Source of the DNA: Pratylenchus scribneri
Lineage: Eukaryota > Nematoda > Chromadorea > Rhabditida > Pratylenchidae
NCBI GenBank assembly: GCA_030063045.1
Contig: JAQSEB010000059.1
Coordinates: 4,960,001 to 5,024,000 of the forward strand
DNA: 64,000 nucleotides
Direction of reading: 5' to 3'
In this document: positions 12,520 to 23,857 of the stretch, piece after piece
Position numbering within the stretch: position 1 is the first letter of the stretch
How the letters are laid out: the number at the start of each line of letters is the position of its first letter
Translations under genes and position numbers: made by a program
Notes under the pieces: generated by a model
The model's database searches: none
What the model was told of the DNA's origin: nothing
The model's input: only the letters and a program-made list of their open reading frames with translations

Positions 12520-13993
12520 ATGAGAATGGCATTTAGGAAAAGAAAACAACAATGTCCACCGGAACCTGAATCCGAATTGTTGCGTAAAGTCCGAGAATCA
12601 AATACCGGGTAATATCAATGCTAATATTTTCAAATCAAATATAATTTTTAGTCAGCCTTTGATTAGTCAATTTATTTCAATTCGCCCAAATGGATCTTCA
12701 TTCCCATCCAAAATTATGCCATTTAAACCGGTGGTCGAAAACCAAAACCAGCAGCAGGGAATGGAACAAAAAGTGAATATTCCATTAATGAATGCACCCA
12801 ATAATATTAATAATTTCCAACAATATTTGAGGTATATTTAATCAACAATTTAACATAAAATATTTATTTTAGTCAATCAAATTTGTCCACAACTTCAAAT
12901 ATTTTGCCATCCGCCCCAATTCCTTCCGTCAGCCAACCATTCAAACCGGTGTTCATTGTCAGTCCAAGGAAAATAAAGGAGGAGGAAAATGCAATAATAC
13001 TACCGAATTTTGCCAATGATTCAACGAAAAATGAATTTATTCAATGTGAAATGTCCCAATTGCAGGTTTCCGCCAAATTCACATTATTAATTCAAAATCA
13101 TTTATTCAAGAAAGATTTATTTGAGGCTGTGGATTATTTGATGTCACTTAGCGAGAATGAACAACAAAATTTGAAAGTGCAATTATTCAATCATCCTTTC
13201 CTTCTTTTTGCCCGAATTCAACAATTGGCCGCCCCTTTTGCCAATAAAGCATCCGGAAAGAAAGCCAGGGTTATTTTTATTACCAACAAAATTGAATATC
13301 AAATTGATTTTAGGCGCAATGGATTAATTATTCGAATGTTCTTTGCAAATTCCCAACTCGATATGAATCCCTTCACCAATGCTACATTGAAGAATCCGGT
13401 TATTTTTATTTATTCATTCTATTTAACATTATAAATTTAGGAAAATTGAGAAAATTATTCCAAATTTTGGTGGAGTCATCCCGCGACGATGATGCCCAAA
13501 ATCCAGCCCAGCTTATTCTGGCCTCCAATTTTCCTCGGGTAAATCAAATTTAAAATATTTAATTCACCACCAATTTAAGACTTTAAATATGATTGGCAAA
13601 TTGATGGAACAAATTAATGCAAAATTGAATTATTCAATTTATTCAATTGCACCAAATATGCCAAGCACAACGCGCCAATGGGATTTGGACAGGGCCATCG
13701 GGGATCAGGGTCGAAAATTAATTTTATTGAACACAAAAACCGGTGGGTAAATTTGTCAAAAAATTTTCATTATTTTCTCCCCTTTTTCATTAGAAAATTT
13801 GCCGAACAATTTTTTCAATGGCACCCGCCTAATTTTCTATGATTTTGACAAAATTAATGACGAAAAATTGTTGGCCATATGGAATTTGGCCGGCGTGAAA
13901 CGAATCCAACGATTGGCAATTTTGGTCAGTTCCAAAATTAAAAATTAATTTTATTAATTTTCATTTTTTCAGGGAACTTTTGAAATGGAATGA
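12520..13993 (+). CDS. Conserved-looking protein of unknown function (387 aa)
   Basis: Eight exons join in frame: 12520-12608, 12652-12831, 12873-13269, 13314-13398, 13441-13538, 13580-13742, 13794-13924 and 13973-13993. The N-terminal third is low complexity (Asn/Gln/Pro-rich, with three FKPV motifs). The rest looks globular, with helix-like segments such as LIQNHLFKKDLFEAVDYLM and KLRKLFQILVESSRDDDA. No signal peptide or membrane segment is visible, and I do not recognise the family. A TATTTTTAAG acceptor at about 12496-12505 sits 15 nt before the ATG, and NDK ends 229 nt upstream. Trans-splicing in a short operon with NDK is therefore possible. Confidence 0.7.
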
Positions 13994-15898
13994 ATAATAT
14001 TTTTAACGGTGAATTCCAATTAATTTATTTATTTGTGACAATTTTGCATTATTTTAATTCAATTTTTCCGAATAAATTATTCAATTATAATTCGCACATC
14101 CCTCAATTAATTCCCCCTTTTTATTGGGTATTCTCTTTCCCTACGGGGGTTAGTCGTACACGTACGTATATTTATGATGGGGGGGGGGGGGGGATTAATA
14201 TCGCTGGAAGGGAAATTTTGCTGCCAAAATGCGAAAATAGTGCATTTAATCGATGAATGAACGAACATTTTATACAAAATACAATGCATCATTCTCTCAT
14301 ATCCTTCTTTTCAATATTAGGTAAATACCCTTTTTAAGGTTTTTGTTTTTGGTTAATTCTCACAAAATTGAAAGACCGGTTTCTCCAACAATTCAAATAG
14401 AAATATTTATCTTATTTTCAAAATTGACTCAAAAAGTCACATGAGAGAATAAAAAATTTGGAAAAACATACAAAAATTAGGCCAAATAAAAATCCCTTTT
14501 GAAAATGAATGACCACAACATATTTTAAATGGCACTTTTAGTTCCGGTTCATAGTCCAAATCCACTTTTGATTGCATGCGTGAATTAATTGAATGACTGG
14601 ATGGATGGATTGGCAGTGAAATGTCCAACTTAATTATTGTTAGCAACACTGAAGGGGTACTTCTATTTAATTCCCAGAGAGCACAATTACATTCCTTCCC
14701 TTTCTATTTTTTATTCATTAAATGTAAATGGCCTTGGCCTTGAGGTTTCTGTGCAAAACCAAAAGAATCCATTCCCAAATTAAAATTAGGACTATAATAG
14801 AATGGAAGGATTCCAAATTGTTGTCTTTATTTGAAATTTAGTGCAATTCCCGAATATCAATGTTTTTGTGATTTTTTTTTATCATTTTTTGTTGTTTTTG
14901 TCACCCAAATTTACATTGAGTCTTGTCCCCCGGGTCCATTTTTTCCCTCATTTTCTTAAATGCCAACCCCACTTATTCCCCCCTCATTCTTGAATTCATT
15001 ACTGCCCTTTTTTTGGCCATAGTTTCGCCCTATTTTCATTTCCATTCCCACACTTTTTCCCTCAATCATCGAAGTTGTTTGTGCCAACCGACTGGCACTC
15101 GATGGCCATACGGCCTCTGCTGTCCCTTTGGCCCAAGGGTGCATATTTCCTCGTCCTCTCCCTTCCCCATTCCCGCCCGTTCCTCTCAACCAACTCTGGG
15201 CCACTCCCGGCCTCCCTCCCCCTTCGCCTCTATGCAAACAAATGTCCCCCCAAGCAATTCTTCCTCCTCTTCCCTCACTCATTCAGTCAGCATCATTTGG
15301 CCCTCCATCGTTTCTTCACTCATTTTTTCGCCACATCTTTCATCTCACTCAACCCCAGCAGGGCAGTCCATCGTCAACCAAAAATTTTCCCCAATTTTCG
15401 CCCAACCATCGATCGACCCCGCAGGGGAGAGGGGGGGGATGGGGTGTTGCATTGGGATGGGAGAATTAATGGGCAGGCGACGACCACAACCAACGCAACA
15501 ACCAAAGAATTGGGGAACAAATTCAGAATTCCCCAACGAAGACAGCCAAGTGGAAATCATTCAAATGAATTTTGCCCGAGGCAATCTCATTCATAAATGA
15601 ATCCATCATTCCTTCCTTCTCCCCCAATGCCAATTTCTCTTCTTCAATCCAAATAAATTTGTTTATTTTGCATTTCAAATTTATAGAAATGTATATTTTG
15701 GGCCATATTTTGGCCAAAACAACGAAGTGAAAAAATAATCCGATTGAAAGGGAAAAAAATCCAAATTGCCCAATTCCCTCCCTTCCCTCCAAAACTGCAT
15801 TTTCCCCAATTCGATTCGAATATTTGTTTTATTCAAATTCTCCATCAAATTCGATTCGGCAACATTTTTCCTCCCTTTGATTCACAAAAAATTGGCCA
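13994..15898. other. Intergenic, pyrimidine-rich stretch, no supported gene
   Basis: Apart from the poly-G tract, 14900-15600 is C/T-rich. It leaves three overlapping plus-strand frames and two minus-strand frames open, which is a composition effect and not evidence of a gene. I see no splice-consistent exons. Confidence 0.5.
14179..14193 (+). repeat. Poly-G tract (15 G)
   Basis: Uninterrupted run of fifteen G within the 13994-15898 intergenic region. Comparable tracts occur at 20607-20621 (C) and 61527-61540 (G). Such runs are prone to assembly length error. Confidence 0.95.
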
Positions 15899-16802
15899 AT
15901 GATTTGTTCTGGCATTGGCTTCGATTCGACATTTGCCATTTGGCGAAGAAAAGGACGCAGAAAATGGCCGCCAATAATTAAATTATTCATTGGATTGGTG
16001 CTTTTTTTGTGGCCATCATTTTTGAATGCAACGAATCTGGCGGTGCTCAGCAGGGCAGACCCACAATTGGCCCCAATTGAGGCAACAACAAAACAATTGC
16101 TGTTGAGAGGAGGAATGGAAGATTGGACGGAGGAAGAAGAATTTGGTGATGGAGAAAAGGAGGATTATGGTGCGATATTTGGACTCAAAAATAATATTAT
16201 TAAATCCCAATATTAATTAGTCAAAATTGTTGGCCAATTTGGAGCAAAAAATTTGCATCATTTTGGGAATATTTTTGGCACCGGTGCTCCCTCAACGCAG
16301 GCACAAATTTCGGTGGAAAGTTGGGAAAAATATCAACGATTTAAAGGTGAAAAATGGATTTGGGGGAAAATGGAAATTGGAAATAATTTTGACAGAGGAA
16401 ACATGCCGAAAGGAGGCAGAGGAGGAATATTTGGCCGAAAGGCCATTGAACAGCACACAAAGTGAATATTTCCACTGGGAGGCCAACGAATTCCATCGGC
16501 AATTGCGCGACCGGCTTTTGCCCCAAACAAAGGGTGGAACATTTTCCACATTGATTGGGTCCACACTTTTGAGTCGACTCGATCCCCGCCTTTTTGCATC
16601 AAAACCGAGGAGTTTATGCAAAGCAAAAAGGCACATTTCGGAGGCAGATGAAAGGCAAAAATTGGCCAAAGAAGAGCAGCACATGTTCGAGGATTTCCTC
16701 ATTAATAAGTCAGTCAATTTTGGTCAAATGGATGGGTGGGGGGGAAGGCGCCTGCACAAAAAGGCAGGGCCAATGCAAAAAAAACGGGCTACTAAAACAT
16801 AA
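15899..16802 (+). CDS. Secreted protein of unknown function (267 aa)
   Basis: Three exons (15899-16169, 16221-16346, 16396-16802) read in frame. A hydrophobic segment IIKLFIGLVLFLWPSF (about residues 26-41) followed by LNATN looks like a signal peptide or anchor. The long basic lead before it suggests that the true start may lie in a missed exon. The remainder is hydrophilic, with acidic EEEEFGDGEKEDY, two cysteines and a helical Lys/Glu-rich C-terminal half (EADERQKLAKEEQHMFEDF). No family is recognised. A donor at 16708/16709 would bypass the exon-3 stop and join in phase to small downstream exons at 16922, 17127 or 17958, so alternative C-termini are possible. Confidence 0.55.
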
Positions 16803-18784
16803 ATAAAAGAGCAATGGTTTAAATTTAATAAATGCACATTCATCCTTCATTCCCTCAATTCATTATTTTAGGATGCCATTTTCCTTTTCAATTATTTCCT
16901 CATTCCTCCGTCCAATTCCAGGGTGCTTGACCCGCGCAGTTTGTTTGGCCCTTCATTCCGTAGAATTGCCTGATTCATCTTTCCCCCAATTATTTTTTTT
17001 TGTGCCTCAATTCATTCCCTTCCATTTTTCTGCCTTTATTCAAAATTTGCATTCGGCCCAGGGCCTTCCCCTTCCCCCTCCCCCACTCCTCATTTCCACA
17101 TTTTCCATCCATTTCATTCATTTCAGGGTTTTGCCCGCCGAAATGTTCGCCCCTCGTCGGCCTCCTCCTTCCAATTCCAATGCCGTAAACAACACAAGAA
17201 AAGCGGAATTATGAAGGAGGCCAATTTGGCCAATTCCGTGAATTTGTCCCGCCCGTCTGTCAGTCAATGGGAAAAACACAACCAACCAGCCGCCTTCCAG
17301 CACCTCCCTCCCTCAACCTTTTACCCACTTTTAAATTCCCCTCCAGGCATTTTCGTGTCGATTAATTCTCCTTTTTGAATGGCCCAATCCAAGTCCCCCT
17401 TTCCTTTTTTGGCACTTAACCTCCCTCCACTTCCCCCAATTTTGCCCATTTCTTGTCCTTCTATTTTTTCCAATCGCCTATTTTCCATCTTTTTTTTGCC
17501 CATTCAAAAATATCGGCCAATTCATTCGCAGATTTATTCAAAACATTTTTGTCCTCCACCAATTTAATCCATTCTATCCTAGCTTTTAAATAAATGTAAA
17601 ATGTCCCTTCTTCCAATAATCCCCCCTCCCCATTCATTCATTTTAATTTTAATACTTATCCAAGGGTATTCCCCCTAAATTCCTATTCATTTTTGTGCCA
17701 ATTCTCCAAATTCAATTTTGTTGCGCATTATTTTAATCGAATAGAAAATTGAATTTTAAAATGCTCTTTTTTTAATGAATAAAATCATTCGGGTGTTCAA
17801 TTCATTCAATTGAAGGGAGGGGGGAGGGGATTGGCCCATTTAGAAGTGTGCCTTTTCCCTTTTCATTATTTATGCCGCTGGCATCAATCAAAGGAATAAA
17901 TTAAATAAAATTATCCCTTATTTTTTTCCAATAATTTATTCCATCATTTTTTTTCAGGGTTTTCTCGCCAACCGTCTAAACCAAACCAAAAATGGCTTTT
18001 CATTTTGCCCAATTTGGCTTTGATTTGCCCCCACCCAAAATGATCTTCACATTCATCCATTTGTGTGCCTCCTTTTCCCCCAATTTTACGGGTAAATAAT
18101 CAAATGTGAATTGTCCACCACATTCAATCTTCATTTATGGAATATTCGGCATTTTTTGCCCCCTCATTTTCTAGTCCATTATTTATTTTGCCCATTCACT
18201 TTTTTGAGGGCACAATCCATTCAAATATAATAATCATTTAATTAATTAATTAATTTATTTATTTATTCATTTTTGTGTACAATAAAAAAACAATAAAAAT
18301 TGATTGATTGATTGATTAAATGTAAAGTGGATCATCATATGAACAAATTTGAATGCCTAATTTGCCCACAATTCCATCCTTTTGGCCAATTCTTCTCAAT
18401 TCAATTTGGCTATTTATGCAATCATTTTGGTCGCAAATTATCCTCAATTCGGCCCTTCCCAAACATTGATTTCGCCGTCGAAATGGCCGCCGCCTTTGTC
18501 TCAATTCAATTCGGAATTTTTGGCTGGAATTATTGCTAAAATTATGAATGTTTTAGGGGAGAACGGAAAGAAAGTTAACCCGTGGAATAGAAAAGATTCA
18601 TTGAAAATGACAGTGGAATGGTCATTTTCGAAGGGCATTCCCATTGTTTGGACCCTTTCTCCGTTGGAAATTAGACGGCAAAATAAATTGGATTCATCCC
18701 ATTCATCTGAAAATTATATTAATTTAAATATTATTGAGAGGATTCAATGTTTCCATCAATTTTTGCCAAAAGGAATATTCATTT
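16803..18784. other. Intergenic or 3' alternative-exon region
   Basis: Mostly pyrimidine-rich on the plus strand. It contains three strong acceptors followed by short in-phase tails: 16922-16973, 17127-17214 and 17958-17979. A 148-codon plus-strand frame at 18382-18828 overlaps the calpain 3' end and has no motif, so I do not accept it. Nothing else is supported. Confidence 0.4.
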
Positions 18785-21657
18785 TTATTTGCCTTTTTCC
18801 AATATTTGTTCAATTTTGGCATCAATAATTCTCAATCGAATGACACAATGCGCCCGAATGCCACATTTTGCAAGCCCTAAAATGATTGATTGATGATTTT
18901 GTGTCAAAAATAATTTAATCGATTGACCATTGATTGGAATATCTTCGGCCAATTCAATTGGATTCAATTTTGGATTTGATGAATAAATTCGAAGCATAAA
19001 TTCCGCCTCCTCCCTGGGGGCAAATGTCGATGGAATCAGTAAATATCGGCCCGGGGGCAATTCGGCCAAATGCAAATAAACAGAACGGCCACAACTGTAT
19101 TCGGATGTGGCCACCGGATTGATTGCCTTTTTGGTTGGGAATAAATTTAGATGGGCCAATAAATTTGGAGGGAACTTGATGGATTCGGTGCCTTCGATTT
19201 GCCTCCACTTTCATCAAATGAAGGCCAACCACCAAATACGGTTGCCTTTGTTTTGATTTTTTGCCGCCCTTCCCAACGAATTCATCCTTTTGGCTCAATG
19301 CGAACATCACTTCGGCCGGTCCTTTCCCATTTTCGGGAATGTCAAAAATGAATTGTGGATTGAAGCAAAAAGTGGCCGGAAAATTCAGACAGCCACCGGC
19401 CCTGTCCTTCGGTGCCCCACTTTTGACCCCATTTGAAGTCCACCGGCCAAAGAATGTCTAAAATGGATATGGATTAAACCCCCTTGATCCACTTCCATTA
19501 CCCATTCGCCAAATTGTTTGTCCGGCATTCCAATTGTGGCATTCGACCGTCGACTCGCTTTGATGCTCATTCGCCTTTTCAGGCCAGGGTCAACCGAATC
19601 CGTGTTCAACAATTGGCAAACACTAATATCCGTAAAATAATGCACAAATTCATCCCATGGCATCTACCAAAAATATTATTAATCAATTTTCCTCCATTTT
19701 CCCACCCAAAATTCGCCATCCTCGTCCACCGTAATTCCCAGCCTCCTTTTCTGCATTTCGGTCACCTGTTCCCATTCATCCGATCCATCCGACCATGGCC
19801 CATTCCATTCCTTTTCGCCCCATGGATTTTGGAGTCGAACCCTTCAAATTCAAATTTAATGCATTTTTGATTATTTTGGCCAATTCATTTTTATTCCTTA
19901 CATTGCCTGCCTTTTGGTCAATGGCCTCGACCCTCGGTCGGGCATTTCCCTGGCCATTCCAGCATCCAATTCAATATATCTAATCATAATATATTTTTGA
20001 AATCAAATTTAATCCAACCTAATTGCCGTTATCGCATAAGCATGCCCCAAAACTAGGCCACAGTCCAAACTTTTTTCCACTTCTTCCTTTTTTGCCGCAA
20101 TTGCGGCCACAATCAGTGCCTCACGGTCAAATGCATGTTTGAGAATATAGAAAAGGCGACGAGTGCCCTGGATTTCGGATGGCAATTGAGGGGAAGGCGG
20201 AAAATGGCCAAATTTTCGGCCGCCCATTTTTGGTGTTCCATTTGGCATTAATCCTCCTTGCCCATTCCCATTTATTTGTTGATTCAGAAATTTTCGTACA
20301 TTCAAACTTTCGGCCACTCCACCAGAAACATCCTGCAGGGCATCGGCCAATTGGCCGCCCACCAAATTTTCATAGCATCCGTAGAGTCTGTCAATTATTT
20401 TTTATTTCCCATTTTTCCCGCAATTTGTTCTATTTTTGGTACCCCTTCCCCCAATTCCATCCGCATTATTCGTCAAAAATCCTGCAGAATTGTGCAAAAC
20501 ATGATCCACCAAAAATAAATAATTCCTCTATTCGCCCAAAAGTTCATTTCCTCCATCCAATAAATAAATTGTTGGTCTCGTCCCCACACAAATTGTCAAA
20601 TACATTCCCCCCCCCCCCCCCACCTCAATCTACGTCATCAATTAATTCAATTCCATTTCCATTCCAAATCAACATCCCCCATCCCCCATCCAAAACCCAA
20701 AAACGCACTTGGCGAATGCTTTTTCCAGCAATGCGCTCCAAAATTCATTGGGCGTTTTTGAACGTGCAAATAATAATTTGCCATCTTTGCAAGGCAGCAA
20801 ATCATCAATTAAAACGTCCACCCAACGGCCAAAACGCCAAAAACAAAATTGGAATATTCCGGCATACAAATTGCCTTCGGCCCATTCTTGGCCTTGTGGA
20901 TCAGGGATGACCTGAAATGAATAAATGGATGGACAATTATTAAATAGAATGGGCCAGAATTATGATTGGGAATGGAAGAATTACATTCTTTTCTCTAATG
21001 GAAGCCCACCTTCTACTTTTAGTTATTTTACGGTATGGATGGAAAATGATAAATTAATATATTTATGAAATAGGATTGAAATATGAAATAAAGGAGAATT
21101 GAATGGACCTTTTGGAGTAAAGCCTCATTATGGGTGAGGGCAGAACAGGCGGAAACGAACCTAAATGATGGAATGAAATGGGAAATTATGAATTAAATTG
21201 ACCAGCAATTGCCGAGGATTCCCTGGGTCACATCAAAGGGACTTGCTCCCTCAACGAACAATTTTGGATTGTCCACAATTTCCTGCATAATTTAAATTAT
21301 TTCCCTCAAAAATATTTAACCGACCCCCGGCCGTTTCCATTCAATTTCAAGGTCGGCCCCATTCCAGCTTTTTTCGTCAAGAAACAATGATTCATTGTTT
21401 GGGGGAAAGTCGGTGTCCACAAAAAGTTGGCCACGCCTCAGGCAATCTCTTTTCAAATGGCGGTAGGCCTTTGAAGTGCGCGAGGCGGAAATGCTGGCGA
21501 CAGAGGAGGCGGCGGAAGCCGGAGTGGAAGTTGAAGAAGTGGATGGATACTGAGGGTCAATTGGGGAATTGGATGAAGGGAGGACAACGATGCAGTCTTG
21601 CTTTGATGACAGAATCCACTCCAACAGAGGAGGGAGATGCATTTTTGTACTGAACAA
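18785..21657 (-). CDS. tra-3-like: TRA-3/calpain-5-like cysteine protease lacking a C2 domain
   Basis: Ten exons sum to 2037 nt in frame (678 aa): 21325-21657, 21203-21282, 21109-21160, 20709-20911, 20019-20387, 19902-19979, 19706-19841, 19502-19663, 19176-19457 and 18785-19126. The catalytic triad is intact: Cys in GNCWF, His in GHAYAIT, Asn in QNPWG. The wording [23 protein letters not shown] and [14 protein letters not shown] matches the CAPN5/TRA-3 subfamily, not EF-hand calpains. Domain III (RAGGCLN ... [16 protein letters not shown]) is present. About 50 residues follow and then a stop, where TRA-3/CAPN5 normally continues into a C2 domain. The first 80 residues are a Ser/Thr/Ala-rich leader. 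TRA-3 is a Ca2+-dependent protease of nematode sex determination; function here is inferred from family. Confidence 0.88.
20607..20621 (+). repeat. Poly-C tract (15 C) in calpain intron
   Basis: Fifteen uninterrupted C inside the 321-nt intron 20388-20708 of the calpain gene. This is the longest intron of that gene. Confidence 0.95.
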
Positions 21658-22370
21658 TGAAATAACAGGGTCTTATGGTTTAGGAAAAAGTGTGAATAAA
21701 TTCAAAAGGATATTATGGATGGCATATTTCCCTATTGGCAGAGGAGTATCCAGCCGCCTTATTTTTTCCGGTCATTGGACCCTTTTGAAATGAATTTCGG
21801 GAAAATGTTGGATTGGAGAAGGTTGATTTTTCGGGAATTTATATGTGAAAAATGAAGGGCAAGTTGGCCGGATGAGGTGATTCATTCCATTCAGCTAGTG
21901 AATTCGGCAAAAATGGTTCATTTCTTTTTGTATACAAAATTGTCAAATAAAATGAATTGTGCTTGGGGCAAATGGAAGGGAATCAATTGGATTAAATTGG
22001 AAAAATAAATTGGAAACGGTTTTGCATAATAATAATCTTCCTTCCAATCACTGATCTCGTGATGGAAAAGCAGTATAAAATTCGCAAATTTCCATATTTT
22101 TCTTTTCGCCGACCAAAAACGTGATTGCGGTCGGAATTTTTATTTCCCATATCGAAGGAGCGATGGAATTGGCCCTCTTAAGTCTTAACGAACAATTTTG
22201 TCTAGTAACTTGAAATGGAGTCGGAAAAGAAAGGAATAAAAGAGGCTGTAGAAATGTTTGGTGGGAGGGGGGTGGTCGATGCGGTTTTGGCCCATTTAGT
22301 TGAGATTGGCGGAGGGGACAAAGTTTTGTGCATTCCTCCTTCCTCCGTTGCGCATCCTTCTCCTCTCCTC
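21658..22370. other. Intergenic upstream of calpain, no gene seen
   Basis: A/T-rich with short overlapping frames only. This is the likely promoter side of the minus-strand calpain gene. Confidence 0.4.
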
Positions 22371-22557
22371 CCTCTTTTTTTGTTGTTCACCAAAAATGGT
22401 AAAAGAGAAGAAATGCATTGAAGAAAACCTCAACTTTACCAGCCAAAAGAAGAATTTTTTTCATCATCTCGATTCTCGACCAATTCCCCCCAGTCGCATA
22501 CGTCCCGCCCCGCTATTCCCCCCTCATCCTCAGCAAATAAAAACATATTATTCATAA
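22371..22557. repeat. Left direct repeat flanking array C
   Basis: The block from TTTTTTTGTTGTTCACC through CATCTCGATTCTCGAC to CCCCGCTATTCCCC reappears, diverged but collinear, at 23408-23580. It immediately precedes minisatellite array C. Confidence 0.8.
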
Positions 22558-22570
22558 ATGCAAATTAGAA

Positions 22571-23404
22571 TAGAATTTACAATTATAATCGCAATTACAA
22601 CTTAGAATTACAATTACAATCGCAATTACAACTTAGAAATTACAATCGCAATTACAACTTAGAAATTACTATTACAATCGCAATTACAACTTAGAATTAC
22701 AATTACAATCGCAATTACAACTTAGAATTACAATTACAATCGCAATTACAACTTAGAATTACAATTACAATCGCAATTACAACTTAGAATTACAATTACA
22801 ATCGCAATTACAACTTAGAATTTACAATTACAATCGCAATTACAATTACAACTTAGAAATTACAATTACAACTTAGAATTTACAATTACAATCGCAATTA
22901 CAACTTAGAATTTACAATTACAATCGCAATTACAACTTAGAATTTACAATTACAATCGCAATTACAACTTAGAATTTACAATTACAATCGCAATTACAAC
23001 TTAGAATTTACAATTACAATCGCAATTACAACTTAGAATTTACAATTACAATCGCAATTACAACTTAGAATTACAATTACAATCGCAATTACAACTTAGA
23101 ATTACAATTACAATCGCAATTACAACTTAGAATTACAATTACAATCGCAATTACAACTTAGAATTACAATTACAATCGCAATTACAACTTAGAATTTAAC
23201 AATTACAATCGCAATTACAATTACAACTTAGAAATTACAATTACAACTTAGAATTTACAATTACAATCGCAATTACAACTTAGAATTTACAATTACAATC
23301 GCAATTACAACTTAGAATTTACAATTACAATCGCAATTACAACTTAGAATTTACAATTACAATCGCAATTACAACTTAGAAATTACAATTACAAATCACA
23401 ATTA
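22571..23404. repeat. Minisatellite array C, same unit as array B
   Basis: About 27 copies of the ATTACAATCGCAATTAC / AACTTAGAA unit, mostly 30-31 nt, with a few 37-nt copies carrying the extra ATTACA. Variation is concentrated in AGAATT / AGAAATT / AGAATTT at the junction. Same orientation as array B. Confidence 0.95.
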
Positions 23405-23407
23405 CAC

Positions 23408-23580
23408 TCCATCATTTTTTTTGTTGTTCAGCAAAAATGGAAAAAGGGAAAATGGTTACTCAAATATAGCATTTAAAAGAATTTTTCCCATCTCGATTCT
23501 CGACTAATTCCCTCCAGCCGTAATCGGCCGCCCCGCTATTCCCCTCGGCAAAAAAAACCATGCTATTTATTCATTCAATT
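23408..23580. repeat. Right direct repeat flanking array C
   Basis: Second copy of the 22371-22557 block, in the same orientation, with substitutions and small indels. It ends in CCCCGCTATTCCCC followed by CTCGGCAAAAAA. The sequence between this copy and the RRP12-like stop (23858) is A/T-rich with no gene. Confidence 0.8.
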
Positions 23581-23857
23581 CCTTCTTAAGAACTATAAAA
23601 AAGAAGCATAAAAATAAAAATTGATTTTTATGGTCGTAAATGGAAAGGGAGAAAAATGAATTTATTCAGCCGGTCGGCTAATTGCGGGAAACTGCACAAC
23701 ATTTTGTTGATCAGTCTTGATTAAATTGATTCAAAATTATTCGTCCGGAATAGCTGCTTTAATATATTCAATGATTCATAAAAATGAAATCAACAACAAT
23801 AACAATAAAAAAATAAATGAATAATCATCAATCCAATCATTTATTAAATCAATTCAT

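Noticed and set aside
14923..15600. 225-codon plus-strand ORF
   Set aside because: The stretch is C/T-rich, so three plus-strand frames and two minus-strand frames are open together. There is no motif, no splice-consistent neighbour and a random-looking translation.
22371..23580. LTR retrotransposon bounded by LTRs
   Set aside because: The internal region is only minisatellite, with no gag/pol, primer-binding site or polypurine tract. The flanks are better described as direct repeats.
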